Origin: CAWJMD01 sp963843835
GTDB lineage: Bacteria; Actinomycetota; Actinomycetes; Actinomycetales; CAWJMD01
Direction of reading: 5' to 3'
Assembly (NCBI GenBank): GCA_963843835.1
Contig: CAWJMD010000008.1
Coordinates: 1,054,001 to 1,118,000 of the forward strand
DNA length: 64,000 nt
Part shown: positions 42,470-50,090 of the stretch, piece after piece
Position numbering within the stretch: position 1 is the stretch's first letter
How the letters are laid out: every line of letters starts with the position of its first letter
Program-made: the position numbers and the translations under genes
The notes under the pieces: generated by a model
The model's input: only the letters and a program-made list of their open reading frames with translations
Told to the model about the DNA's origin: nothing
Databases searched by the model: none

Positions 42470-44389
42470 TCAGTTCTCCTTCGAGACGCTGACGCGCCCG
42501 CCGTCGTGGTCTGTGTCGCCGTCCGCCGCGGGCGTCTCCTGCGCCGCCGCGGCCGCCTTGCGCTCGGCGATCGTCATGCGGCCCTTCTCGGCGGCCTCGG
42601 CGCGCTCCCCGGTGGTTCGCACGCGTCCGCGACCGGCGTAGGCGGCGGGGCGTCCCAGCTGCTCGGCGCTGAATCCCGACAGGCGGTGTCCTTCGCCGAA
42701 GAACCTCGTCCGGGCGAGGACCTGGAGCATCGGGTGGGTGAAGAGGAAGACCAGCACGAGGTCGATGACCGTCGTCAGGCCGAGCGTGAAGGCGAAGCCG
42801 CGGACGCCGCCGACGGCCAGGAGGTAGAGGACCACCGCCGCGAGGAGGTTGATCGCGTCCGAGGCGATGATCGTGCGTCGCGCCCGCGCCCAGCCGGCCT
42901 CGACCGCGGCGACCAGCGTGCGCCCCTCGCGTACCTCGTCGCGGACGCGTTCGAAGTAGACGATGAACGAGTCGGCGGTGATACCGATGGCGACGATCAG
43001 GCCGGCGACGCCCGGCAGGCTCAGGCGGTACCCCTGTGTCCACGACAGCAGCGAGATGGTCAGGTAGGTCACCGTCGCGGCGATGAGCAGCGAGAACACG
43101 GTGACCAGGCCCAGACCGCGGTACTGGATCAGCGAGTACAGGACGACCAGGGCCATCCCGATCAGGCCGGCGAGCAGTCCGCTCTGCAGCTGCTCGGAGC
43201 CCAGGAGCGCCGAGATCTGCGCCTCCGTCTGGACCTCGAACGAGATCGGCAGTGCGCCGAACTTCAGCTGGTTGGACAGCTTGGCGGCGGACGCCTGGGT
43301 GAAGTTCCCGGTGATCTCCGCGTTGCCGTCGGTGATCACGGCGTTGGTCCGAGGCGCTGACACGACGAGGCCGTCGAGCACGATCGCGAACTGGTTCTGC
43401 GGCGGCTGCAGGCTGATCAGGCGCTCTGTCACCGCGCGGAACTGGGCGGCCCCCTCGCTGTCGAACTCGAGCTGGACACCCCACTCACCCGTCGTCGCAC
43501 CCTGGCTGTTGCGCACCAGCCCGGACGTGGCTCCCGCGATGCGGGAGCCCTCGACCTCGACCGGCCCGAGGATGTACTTGGCGGCGCCGTCCTGCGAGCA
43601 GGTGACGAGCAGCTTGTCGGCGGCGTCCTGGGACGCACCGACGAGGTTCGCCGGGTCGGTGCAGTCGAGCGCCGTGAACTCCGCCGCGACGTCCTCGGTG
43701 ATCTGCGACAGGTCCGAGGGGTCGGTGGCGGTGGGGCCCGGCGTCGCCGGGGTGCTGGCGGACGGGTCCGGGGTCGCCGGAGTGGTCGCCGCGGGGGCCG
43801 TGGTGGCCGCTGTGCCGCCCGCGAAGATGCGGGGCACCGCACGCCCGTCGGTGCTGGTCGTGGCCGAGGGCTCCGGGGTGCCGGCGCCGTCGGTCGCGGA
43901 GCCGCCGGGTGCCGTCGTCGCGCCGTCCGTGGGGGTGGCGCCGTCGGTCGGCGTGGCTCCCTCGGTGGGCTGCCCCGCGTCCGGCGGGAGCGCGGCCGCC
44001 TGCTCGACCAGCACCGGCCGGAACCGCATCTGCGCCGACTGGCTGACCAGCTCGCGCGCCTGTCGCTGGTCCTCGGGGTCACCGGGCAGGTCGACGAGGA
44101 TGTTCCGTCCGCCCTGGCTGCTCACCTCGGCTTCGGAGACGCCGCTGGAGTTCACGCGCTGGCGGATGATCGCGATCGCGTCGTCGATGATCTGCTGGTC
44201 GACGCGCGCCCCGGCCTCGTCGGGTCGCGGCTCCAGGATGATCTGGGTGCCGCCGGCCAGGTCGAGCGCCAGGTTGGGCGTCCACGACGCCGACCCCCAC
44301 TGGACGCCGGCACCGAGGGCGCCGGCCATCGCCGCGAGCAGCACGACGAGGGTCAGCAGAGGACGCTTGGAACGGGTGGAACCAGCCAC
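42470..44389 (-). CDS. secD: Protein translocase subunit SecD
   Basis: Membrane partner of SecF, 639 residues. Helix 1 (about 12-30) is followed by ASWTPNLALDLAGGTQIILEPR, the family motif, then the large P1 domain, and a five-helix bundle with GVAGLIVAIGITADSFIVYFERVRDE. Within P1 there is an insert of about 80 residues (roughly 145-225) made of Thr/Ala/Pro/Ser/Asp repeats such as TPTDGA. A charged tail ends the protein. The operon order yajC-secD-secF is standard. Confidence 0.95.
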   Translation of the reverse strand: MAGSTRSKRPLLTLVVLLAAMAGALGAGVQWGSASWTPNLALDLAGGTQIILEPRPDEAGARVDQQIIDDAIAIIRQRVNSSGVSEAEVSSQGGRNILVDLPGDPEDQRQARELVSQSAQMRFRPVLVEQAAALPPDAGQPTEGATPTDGATPTDGATTAPGGSATDGAGTPEPSATTSTDGRAVPRIFAGGTAATTAPAATTPATPDPSASTPATPGPTATDPSDLSQITEDVAAEFTALDCTDPANLVGASQDAADKLLVTCSQDGAAKYILGPVEVEGSRIAGATSGLVRNSQGATTGEWGVQLEFDSEGAAQFRAVTERLISLQPPQNQFAIVLDGLVVSAPRTNAVITDGNAEITGNFTQASAAKLSNQLKFGALPISFEVQTEAQISALLGSEQLQSGLLAGLIGMALVVLYSLIQYRGLGLVTVFSLLIAATVTYLTISLLSWTQGYRLSLPGVAGLIVAIGITADSFIVYFERVRDEVREGRTLVAAVEAGWARARRTIIASDAINLLAAVVLYLLAVGGVRGFAFTLGLTTVIDLVLVFLFTHPMLQVLARTRFFGEGHRLSGFSAEQLGRPAAYAGRGRVRTTGERAEAAEKGRMTIAERKAAAAAQETPAADGDTDHDGGRVSVSKEN

Positions 44390-44436
44390 GGAAGGGGTCT
44401 CTTCTCGGATCGGTGCGGACGGCCGGGTGGGGCGCG

Positions 44437-44805
44437 TCAGCTCTTGCTGAGGTCGGGTCCGCCGTCACGCCTGTCGCCGGGCGCGTCGTCAGCCGCGGCG
44501 GTGTCGGGCGAGGTCGCCGTGTCGGACGGAGGCTCGAGGCCGAGGTCGTCGTGGACCGGATCGCCGCTGACGATCTTCCCGACCGCTGCCTTGTTCCAGC
44601 GGAGCCGCACTCCCGGTGCGACCTCGAGGACCATCTGGTCGTCGAGCACCTCGACGACCTCGCCGTACAGGCCGGCCGTGGTCATCACGGTCTGCCCGAC
44701 GGCGAGCCGCGACTGCTGCTCGGCGAACGCGCGCTGCCGCTTGCGCTGCTGGTAGATCAGCAGGCCGAGCGGCACGAGGATGATGAGCGGGAGAAGCAGG
44801 TCCAC
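44437..44805 (-). CDS. yajC: Preprotein translocase subunit YajC
   Basis: A 122-residue protein that associates with SecDF. It has an N-terminal membrane helix (DLLLPLIILVPLGLLIY), a basic stretch (QQRKRQRAFAEQQ), the family core with VGQTVMTTAGLYGEVVEVLDDQMVLEVAPG, and an acidic tail. The GTG at 44805 starts just before the helix; AAGGA lies 13 bases upstream, a rather long distance. The 247-base gap to ruvB (44806-45052) has no gene but holds the ruvB 3' repeat. Confidence 0.92.
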   Translation of the reverse strand: MDLLLPLIILVPLGLLIYQQRKRQRAFAEQQSRLAVGQTVMTTAGLYGEVVEVLDDQMVLEVAPGVRLRWNKAAVGKIVSGDPVHDDLGLEPPSDTATSPDTAAADDAPGDRRDGGPDLSKS

Positions 44806-45015
44806 TGCGAGTTCACGTTCCTTCCGCAGCGCCGTCGGCGTCTGCTCGGTCTGCCGAGGCCGGGGACGTCCGGACGGCATCAGGCCGGGGACCACCGTCT
44901 CGGCGGCATGTCCCAGCCCCGCGGAGTCTAGGCGAGGCGCCTGAGAGGGGACAATCTTGGCGCCCGCGCGCCGCGCCGCGACCTGTGTCGGCCGGCCGGG
45001 CGCCGCGGGGCTGGG

Positions 45016-45067
45016 GGCGTCGAGGTGCGGGCTGAGGCGTCGAGGTGCGGGCTCAGGCGTCGAGGTC
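45016..45067. repeat. 20-bp tandem repeat at the ruvB 3' end
   Basis: Two units of GGCGTCGAGGTGCGGGCT plus GA or CA (45016-45035 and 45036-45055) and part of a third (45056-45067). The ruvB stop TGA lies in the second unit. The repeat duplicates the last codons of ruvB (Leu-Asp-Ala-stop) into the intergenic gap, where one base change has removed the copied stop. Confidence 0.85.
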
Positions 45068-46198
45068 GAGCCCGAGCTGCGCGGCCGCGCTCGTGGCCGG
45101 CGGGCGCAGCCCGATGTGCCGCCACCCTGCGGCAGTCGCCAGCCGGCCACGCGGCGTCCGGCCGATCAGTCCCTCGCGCACGAGGAAGGGCTCGGCCACG
45201 GTCTCGACCGTCTCCGGCTCCTCCCCCACGGCCACCGCGAGCGTCGACAGACCGACCGGGCCCCCACCGAAGCTGCGGCACAGGGCGGACAGGACGGACC
45301 GGTCCAGACGGTCCAGCCCCCGCTCGTCGACCTCGTACACCTCCAGCGCGGCCCGGGCGGACGCCAGGTCCACGACGCCGCTCCCCCTGACCTGGGCCCA
45401 GTCGCGCACGCGACGCAGCAGCCGGTTCGCCACTCGGGGCGTCCCGCGGGACCTCCCGGCGACCTCGCGCGCCCCCTCGGGGCTCAGGTCGACCTCGAGC
45501 AGCCGGGCCGACCGGACCAGCACGGTCTCGAGCTCGTCCGCCGAGTAGAAGTCGAGGTGGGCGGTGAACCCGAAGCGGTCGCGCAGGGGCGCAGGCAGCA
45601 GCCCGGCCCGGGTCGTGGCGCCGACCAGCGTGAAGGGGGGCAGCTCCAGCGGGATCGCCGTGGCGCCCGGCCCCTTGCCGACGACGACGTCGACCCGGAA
45701 GTCCTCCATCGCCATGTAGAGCATCTCCTCGGCGGGCCGGGCCATCCGGTGGATCTCGTCGAGGAAGAGGACCTCGCCCTCCTCCAGAGACGACAGGAGC
45801 GCCGCGAGGTCTCCCGCGTGCTGGATCGCGGGGCCGGACGTGATCCGCAGCGGCGAGCCGAGCTCGGCCGCCACGATCATCGCGAGCGTGGTCTTGCCGA
45901 GCCCGGGGGGCCCGGACAGCAGCACGTGGTCGGGCACGGCGGCGCGGGCGGTCGCCGCCTGCAGCACGAGCGAGAGCTGGTCGCGCACGACCGCCTGGCC
46001 GACGAACTCGTCCAGGCGACGGGGCCGCAGGGCCGCCTCGGCCGCCCGCTCGATGTGGTCGGCGCCGGGCGCGACCACCCGGGTGCCGAGGTCGGGCTCG
46101 TCATCGTCCGGGTAGTCCTCGAACGAATCCTCGCGGTCGGCGGCGTGGGGCAGGTCCACCTCGGTCGAGCCGTCCTCGTGCCTGGTCACTGCACTCAC
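45053..46198 (-). CDS. ruvB: Holliday junction branch migration ATPase RuvB
   Basis: The hexameric motor of the RuvABC resolvasome, 381 residues. An acidic N-terminal tail (about 40 residues) precedes RPRRLDEFVGQ, Walker A GPPGLGKTT, Walker B LFLDEIHRM, the GATTRAGLLPAPLRDRFG sensor/Arg-finger stretch, and the winged C-terminal domain with GPVGLSTLA and GLIGRTPRGR. The GTG at 46198 has GAGGAGG 8 bases upstream. It overlaps no neighbour; ruvA lies 43 bases upstream. Confidence 0.96.
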   Translation of the reverse strand: MSAVTRHEDGSTEVDLPHAADREDSFEDYPDDDEPDLGTRVVAPGADHIERAAEAALRPRRLDEFVGQAVVRDQLSLVLQAATARAAVPDHVLLSGPPGLGKTTLAMIVAAELGSPLRITSGPAIQHAGDLAALLSSLEEGEVLFLDEIHRMARPAEEMLYMAMEDFRVDVVVGKGPGATAIPLELPPFTLVGATTRAGLLPAPLRDRFGFTAHLDFYSADELETVLVRSARLLEVDLSPEGAREVAGRSRGTPRVANRLLRRVRDWAQVRGSGVVDLASARAALEVYEVDERGLDRLDRSVLSALCRSFGGGPVGLSTLAVAVGEEPETVETVAEPFLVREGLIGRTPRGRLATAAGWRHIGLRPPATSAAAQLGLDLDA

Positions 46199-46241
46199 CG
46201 TGCCGCCCTCCTCGTCCGTCCGGTGGACCTCGCGCGGCGCA

Positions 46242-46838
46242 TCAGCCGCGGCCCAGCTGCCGGAGCGCGGCACGCAGGAGCGTCGCCACGTCGGCGTCCG
46301 GCTGGTCCTCGGTGACGACCGCCACCGCGGACTCCGCCTGCTTGGTGTTCCACCCGAGGCCCATCAGCGCCTGGACCACCTCGGGGGAGCCGCCGGCCGG
46401 AGTCGTCCCGCTGGGCGCCGACGTCGCCGATGTGCGACCGGGGCCGAGCCGGTCGGACAGGTCGAGCACGATGCGCTGAGCGCCCTTGCGCCCGATCCCC
46501 GGCACCCGGCACAGGGCCGTCAGGTCCTCGTCGGCGACGGCGCGGCGCAGGCCGTCCGGGCTGTGCACCGCGAGCATGGCCAGGGCGAGCCGCGGGCCGA
46601 TCCCCGAGACTGTCTGGACCGTCTCGAAGACGTCGCGCTCGTCGGCGTCACCGAAGCCGAAGAGGGTCAGGGAGTCCTCCCTGACGACCAGGCTGGTGGC
46701 GAGCTCGCACTCGCTGCCCATGCGCAGCCCGGCCAGCGTCGCCGGCGTCGCCTGCACGAGCATGCCGACGCCACCGACCTCCACCACCGCGGCGTCGAGC
46801 CGCAGCGCCATCACGCGTCCTCGCACCGAGGCGATCAC
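46242..46838 (-). CDS. ruvA: Holliday junction DNA-binding protein RuvA
   Basis: Binds four-way junctions and loads RuvB. It has 198 residues: OB-fold N-domain (IASVRGRVMAL...VGMLVQATPATLA), two helix-hairpin-helix segments (VSGIGPRLALAML and VPGIGRKGAQRIVLDL) and a C-terminal RuvB-binding UBA-like part (VQALMGLGWNTKQAESAV). The GTG at 46838 has GGAGGG upstream; a 14-codon longer frame would run over the SOS box and is rejected. Confidence 0.95.
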   Translation of the reverse strand: MIASVRGRVMALRLDAAVVEVGGVGMLVQATPATLAGLRMGSECELATSLVVREDSLTLFGFGDADERDVFETVQTVSGIGPRLALAMLAVHSPDGLRRAVADEDLTALCRVPGIGRKGAQRIVLDLSDRLGPGRTSATSAPSGTTPAGGSPEVVQALMGLGWNTKQAESAVAVVTEDQPDADVATLLRAALRQLGRG

Positions 46839-46857
46839 GACGGTCCCATCCCTCCAC

Positions 46858-46873
46858 ACGAACACCTGTTCGA
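46858..46873. promoter_or_regulatory. LexA (SOS) box upstream of ruvA
   Basis: ACGAACACCTGTTCGA matches the actinobacterial/Gram-positive LexA site CGAACNNNNGTTCG fully and the 16-base palindromic form TCGAAC-N4-GTTCGA at all but the first base. It lies 20 bases before the ruvA start, in the 78-base gap after ruvC. This predicts damage-induced transcription of ruvA-ruvB from an internal promoter. Confidence 0.85.
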
Positions 46874-46916
46874 CTCGCACCCACGCTAGCGGGTGCCGGC
46901 GGCGCCGGGCGGTAGG

Positions 46917-47513
46917 TCAGGCCCGGCGTGCCGCGCCCGGAACGCGACGGGCGGCCCGTGCCGCCTCGGCCCACGCGAGCTGGGCCGGGGTCGGCGCGGC
47001 CTGACCCCGCCCCGGGGCCACGACAGCGCCCGGGACCGGGGCGGCGCCGCGCCAGAGGTGGCAGATCGCCAGAGCCAGCGCGTCGGCGGCATCCGCCGGA
47101 CGTGGTGCGACGTCCAGCCCGAGGATGCGCACCACCATGGCCGCCACCTGGTCCTTGCCCGCACGACCCGAGCCCGTCACGGCCGCCTTCACCTCGGTCG
47201 GGGTGTGGAGCGTCACGGGGATCCCCGCTCGTGCGCCGGCCAGGAGCGCGACGCCGCTGGCCTGCGCGGTGCCCATCACGCTCTGGACGTTCTGCTGGCT
47301 GAAGACGCGCTCGACCGCCATCGCATCGGGCCGGTGCGCGGCGATCGCCGCCTCGATGCCGTCGCAGACGGCCATCAACCGCTCCGCGAGCGGCGCGTCC
47401 ACGGCACTGCGCACCACCTCGACCGAGACCAGCATCGCGCGGCGACCGGGCCGGCTGTCGACGACGCCGATGCCGCACCGCGTCAGGCCGGGGTCGACAC
47501 CGAGGACTCTCAC
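46917..47513 (-). CDS. ruvC: Crossover junction endonuclease RuvC
   Basis: Resolves Holliday junctions. It has 198 residues: RVLGVDPGLTRCGIGVVD with the first catalytic Asp, an Ala-rich core with the ERVFSQQN segment (second acidic residue), GRAGKDQVAAMVV and APRPADAADALALAICH with the final Asp pair. The C-terminus adds about 35 Ala/Arg/Pro-rich residues. The GTG at 47513 starts right at the first strand. It lies 102 bases after yebC; I found no LexA site in that gap. Confidence 0.95.
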   Translation of the reverse strand: MRVLGVDPGLTRCGIGVVDSRPGRRAMLVSVEVVRSAVDAPLAERLMAVCDGIEAAIAAHRPDAMAVERVFSQQNVQSVMGTAQASGVALLAGARAGIPVTLHTPTEVKAAVTGSGRAGKDQVAAMVVRILGLDVAPRPADAADALALAICHLWRGAAPVPGAVVAPGRGQAAPTPAQLAWAEAARAARRVPGAARRA

Positions 47514-47615
47514 CGGCCCAGCGTCGCACCCGGACGCACCGCGGCGGCCGAGCGACACCCCCGTCCGGGTCGCCTCAACCCGGGTCGACCCGTGTCGACG
47601 CAGGTCGGCAGCAGG

Positions 47616-48365
47616 TCAGCCGACCTCGGCCATCACCTCGTCCGAGACGTCGAAGTTGGCGTAGACGTTCTGCACGTCGTCGCTGTCCTCGAGCGCGTCG
47701 ATGAGGCGGAAGATCTTGGTCGCACCCTCGGCGTCGAGGTCGACCTGTGTAGCGGGCACGAACTGCGCCTCCGCGGAGTCGTAGTCGATGCCCGCCTCCT
47801 GCAGCGCGGTGCGGACGGCCACCAGGTCGGTCGCCTCGCTGATGACCTCGAACGACTCGCCGAGGTTGTTGACCTCCTCGGCACCGGCCTCGAGAACGGC
47901 TGCCAGCACGTCGTCCTCGTCCAAGCCTGCCGCCGGCACCAGCACGACGCCCTTGCGCGAGAAGAGGTAGGAGACGCTGCCGGGGTCGGCCATCGTCCCG
48001 CCGTTGCGGGTGAACGCGACCCGGACGTCGGAGGCCGCGCGGTTGCGGTTGTCGGTCAGGCACTCGACGAGCAGCGCGACGCCGTTCGGCCCGTACCCCT
48101 CGTACATGATCGTCTGGTAGTCGGCGCCGCCGGCGTCCTGACCCGAGCCGCGCTTGAGGGCACGGTCGATGTTGTCGTTCGGCACCGACGACTTCTTGGC
48201 CTTCTGGATCGCGTCGTACAGCGTCGGGTTACCGGCCGGGTCGCCGCCACCCGTGCGCGCCGCCACCTCGATGTTCTTGATCAGCTTCGCGAACATCTTG
48301 CCGCGCTTGGCGTCGATGACGGCCTTCTTGTGCTTCGTGGTCGCCCACTTGGAATGGCCGCTCAT
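47616..48365 (-). CDS. yebC: YebC/PmpR-family protein
   Basis: A 249-residue protein of a universal family linked to transcription control and, in recent work, to translation of proline-rich stretches. The N-terminus MSGHSKWATTKHKKAVIDAKRGKMFAKLIKNIE is diagnostic, and NDNIDRALKRGSG, GYGPNGVALLVECLTDNRNR and a final acidic domain follow. Start overlaps the pdxT stop by ATGA. Part of the conserved pdxT-yebC-ruvCAB order. Confidence 0.96.
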   Translation of the reverse strand: MSGHSKWATTKHKKAVIDAKRGKMFAKLIKNIEVAARTGGGDPAGNPTLYDAIQKAKKSSVPNDNIDRALKRGSGQDAGGADYQTIMYEGYGPNGVALLVECLTDNRNRAASDVRVAFTRNGGTMADPGSVSYLFSRKGVVLVPAAGLDEDDVLAAVLEAGAEEVNNLGESFEVISEATDLVAVRTALQEAGIDYDSAEAQFVPATQVDLDAEGATKIFRLIDALEDSDDVQNVYANFDVSDEVMAEVG

Positions 48366-48973
48366 GACGACTGACCCCTCACGATCTCGACGAACAGCCC
48401 GTGCACCCTGCGGTCCCCCGTGACCTCCGGGTGGAACGACGTGGCGAGCAGTGGGCCCTGGCGGACGGCCACGATCCTACCTGCGGCGGGTCCGGTGGCC
48501 ACGCGGGCGAGGACCGCCACGCCCTCCCCGGCCTCCTCGACCCAGGGGGCCCGGATGAACACGGCGCGCACCGGTGGGCCGGAGACCCCCTCGAACGACA
48601 GGTCCTCCTCGAACGAGTCGACCTGACGCCCGAAGGCGTTGCGGCGCACCGTGACGTCGAGCCCGCCGAAGGTCTGCTGGTCGGGTCGACCATCGAGGAC
48701 GCGGTCGGCGAGCAGGATCATGCCCGCACAGGACCCGTAGGCCGGCAGGCCGTCCCGCAGGGCTGCGACCAGCGGTTCGCGCACCTCGAAGGCGCGCGAC
48801 AGCTTGTCGATGGTGGTCGACTCCCCGCCCGGCAGCACGATGCCGTCCAGGCCCTCGATCTCCGACGGACGGCGCACCGGCACGGCCCGTGTCCCGAGCG
48901 TCTCCAGGACCCGCAGGTGCTCGCGGACGTCGCCCTGCAGTGCGAGGACGCCGATGGTGGGGATGCTGCTCAC
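48362..48973 (-). CDS. pdxT: Pyridoxal 5'-phosphate synthase glutaminase subunit PdxT
   Basis: Glutaminase that feeds ammonia to PdxS for vitamin B6 synthesis. It has 203 residues with IGVLALQGDVREHL, LPGGESTT, the nucleophile Cys in YGSCAGMILLA, RRNAFGRQVDSFE and the His-Glu pair in SFHPEVT. The partner gene pdxS is not adjacent as usual but lies 5.2 kb away at 54162, beyond an insertion. The GTG at 48973 is the only sensible start. Confidence 0.95.
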   Translation of the reverse strand: MSSIPTIGVLALQGDVREHLRVLETLGTRAVPVRRPSEIEGLDGIVLPGGESTTIDKLSRAFEVREPLVAALRDGLPAYGSCAGMILLADRVLDGRPDQQTFGGLDVTVRRNAFGRQVDSFEEDLSFEGVSGPPVRAVFIRAPWVEEAGEGVAVLARVATGPAAGRIVAVRQGPLLATSFHPEVTGDRRVHGLFVEIVRGQSS

Positions 48974-49103
48974 GAGCGCTCAGGGTAGGCGGGCAGGACC
49001 GGGGCGACGAGGCCGGCCGGTGGAGCCCGCGACACAGGGTGCGGCGCGTGCGCGATCGCCAAGACACCGTCGACGACTCGAGGTCCCAGACGTGTGACGA
49101 GAC

Positions 49104-49506
49104 CCCCGACACCTCGTCCAGCCGGAGCCTTTCGAGCGCGACGACCAGGGCGGGGCACCCGCTCGCGTCGAGGGCACGATCCACCTCGGCAGCCTGCAGC
49201 GCGCGCACCCGGCAGAGGTCCTGGGTGAGACGACGTCGGGTGCGATGGCTCGCATCGCGTCCGTGTCGAGGGTGTAGAGGGCCTCCCCGTCGGCCAGGCG
49301 CGCCCGCACGAGGGAGTCGATCTCGCCCGTGCGAGGCCCTCGGTGTGGAGTCCGGCGACGAGCACCGGGTGGTCGGTAGCCGTGGCCGGCTCGTCGCACT
49401 CGAACGTGACACCCTGCAGCCGGTGCTGCTGCCCGAGCGCGTAGACCCACGCGGTGGCCGAGGGCAGGAGGGTGACGACGCCGGGCCACGCGCTCACGGT
49501 AGCCAC
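49104..49506 (-). pseudogene. Decayed BtuF-like cobalamin-binding protein gene
   Basis: Three frames in turn give one family-like protein: frame A from the GTG at 49506 (VVTLLPSATAWVYALG...GVTFECDEPATATDHPVLV, to about 49333), frame B (GEIDSLVRARLADGEALYTLD...APDVV, to about 49232) and frame C (LTQDLCRVRALQAAEVDRALD, fading near 49105). Joined, this reads like the N-terminal half of the PF01497-type substrate-binding proteins annotated as cobalamin-binding. Two frameshifts and loss of the C-terminal half mean it is not functional. The 130 bases between it and pdxT show no other gene. Confidence 0.8.
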
Positions 49507-49557
49507 AGCCCGGGTGGCCGGCGCCGTGACCTCACCTCGCGGGGGCAGCGCGGCCGG

Positions 49558-49968
49558 CTACGCCGGCTGAGCCGCCGTCCCGGCCGGCTCCTGTGCCTGC
49601 TCCGGGTACACGATCTGCTGGAGCGACCACCGGTTCCCGTCCGGGTCCTCGAAGCGTACGAACCGTCCCCAGGGCTGGTCGTCGACCTCGCTGGCGTCCA
49701 CTCCCCGACCCACGAGGTCGGCGCGGGTCTCGTCCGCGTCCGCCACGACGATCTGCAGGTTGTCGAGTGAGCCGGGCTGCATCCCCGTGAGCCCGCGCCC
49801 GATCGCGATCGAGCAGGCCGAGCCCGGAGGGGTCAGCTGCACGAAGCGGATCTCGTCGCTGACCGTCACGTCGTGGTCCGCCACGAACCCGACCCGGTCG
49901 ACGTAGAAGTGCTTGGCCCGGTCGATGTCGGTCACGGGGACCATCACCAGCTCCAGCTTCATGTCCAT
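49558..49968 (-). CDS. VOC-fold (glyoxalase/bleomycin-resistance) protein
   Basis: A 136-residue single VOC domain: KLELVMVPVTDIDRAKHFYVDRVGF at the N-terminus, a middle strand set with IRFVQLTPPGSACSIAIG, and RFVRFEDPDGNRWSLQQIV at the C-terminus with the expected metal-site Asp/Asn region. Such proteins are dioxygenases, isomerases or drug-binding proteins; the substrate is not evident. ATG at 49968 with GGGAGG 7 bases upstream. Divergent from the kynureninase gene, 122 bases apart. Confidence 0.87.
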   Translation of the reverse strand: MDMKLELVMVPVTDIDRAKHFYVDRVGFVADHDVTVSDEIRFVQLTPPGSACSIAIGRGLTGMQPGSLDNLQIVVADADETRADLVGRGVDASEVDDQPWGRFVRFEDPDGNRWSLQQIVYPEQAQEPAGTAAQPA

Positions 49969-50090
49969 GTCCTTGCCTCCCTGTCGTGGTGGGGTCGTGT
50001 CCCCTGTGCCCGCTGACGCTAGGGGTGGGGTCCGACAGCTCGGGTCGTCCGGTCCGCCGCCCCGACCGCGAGGCCCGTTACCGTCGACCG

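Noticed and set aside
47514..47615. LexA box before ruvC
   Set aside because: No CGAAC-N4-GTTCG or close variant is present in the gap; only GTCGAC-rich text.
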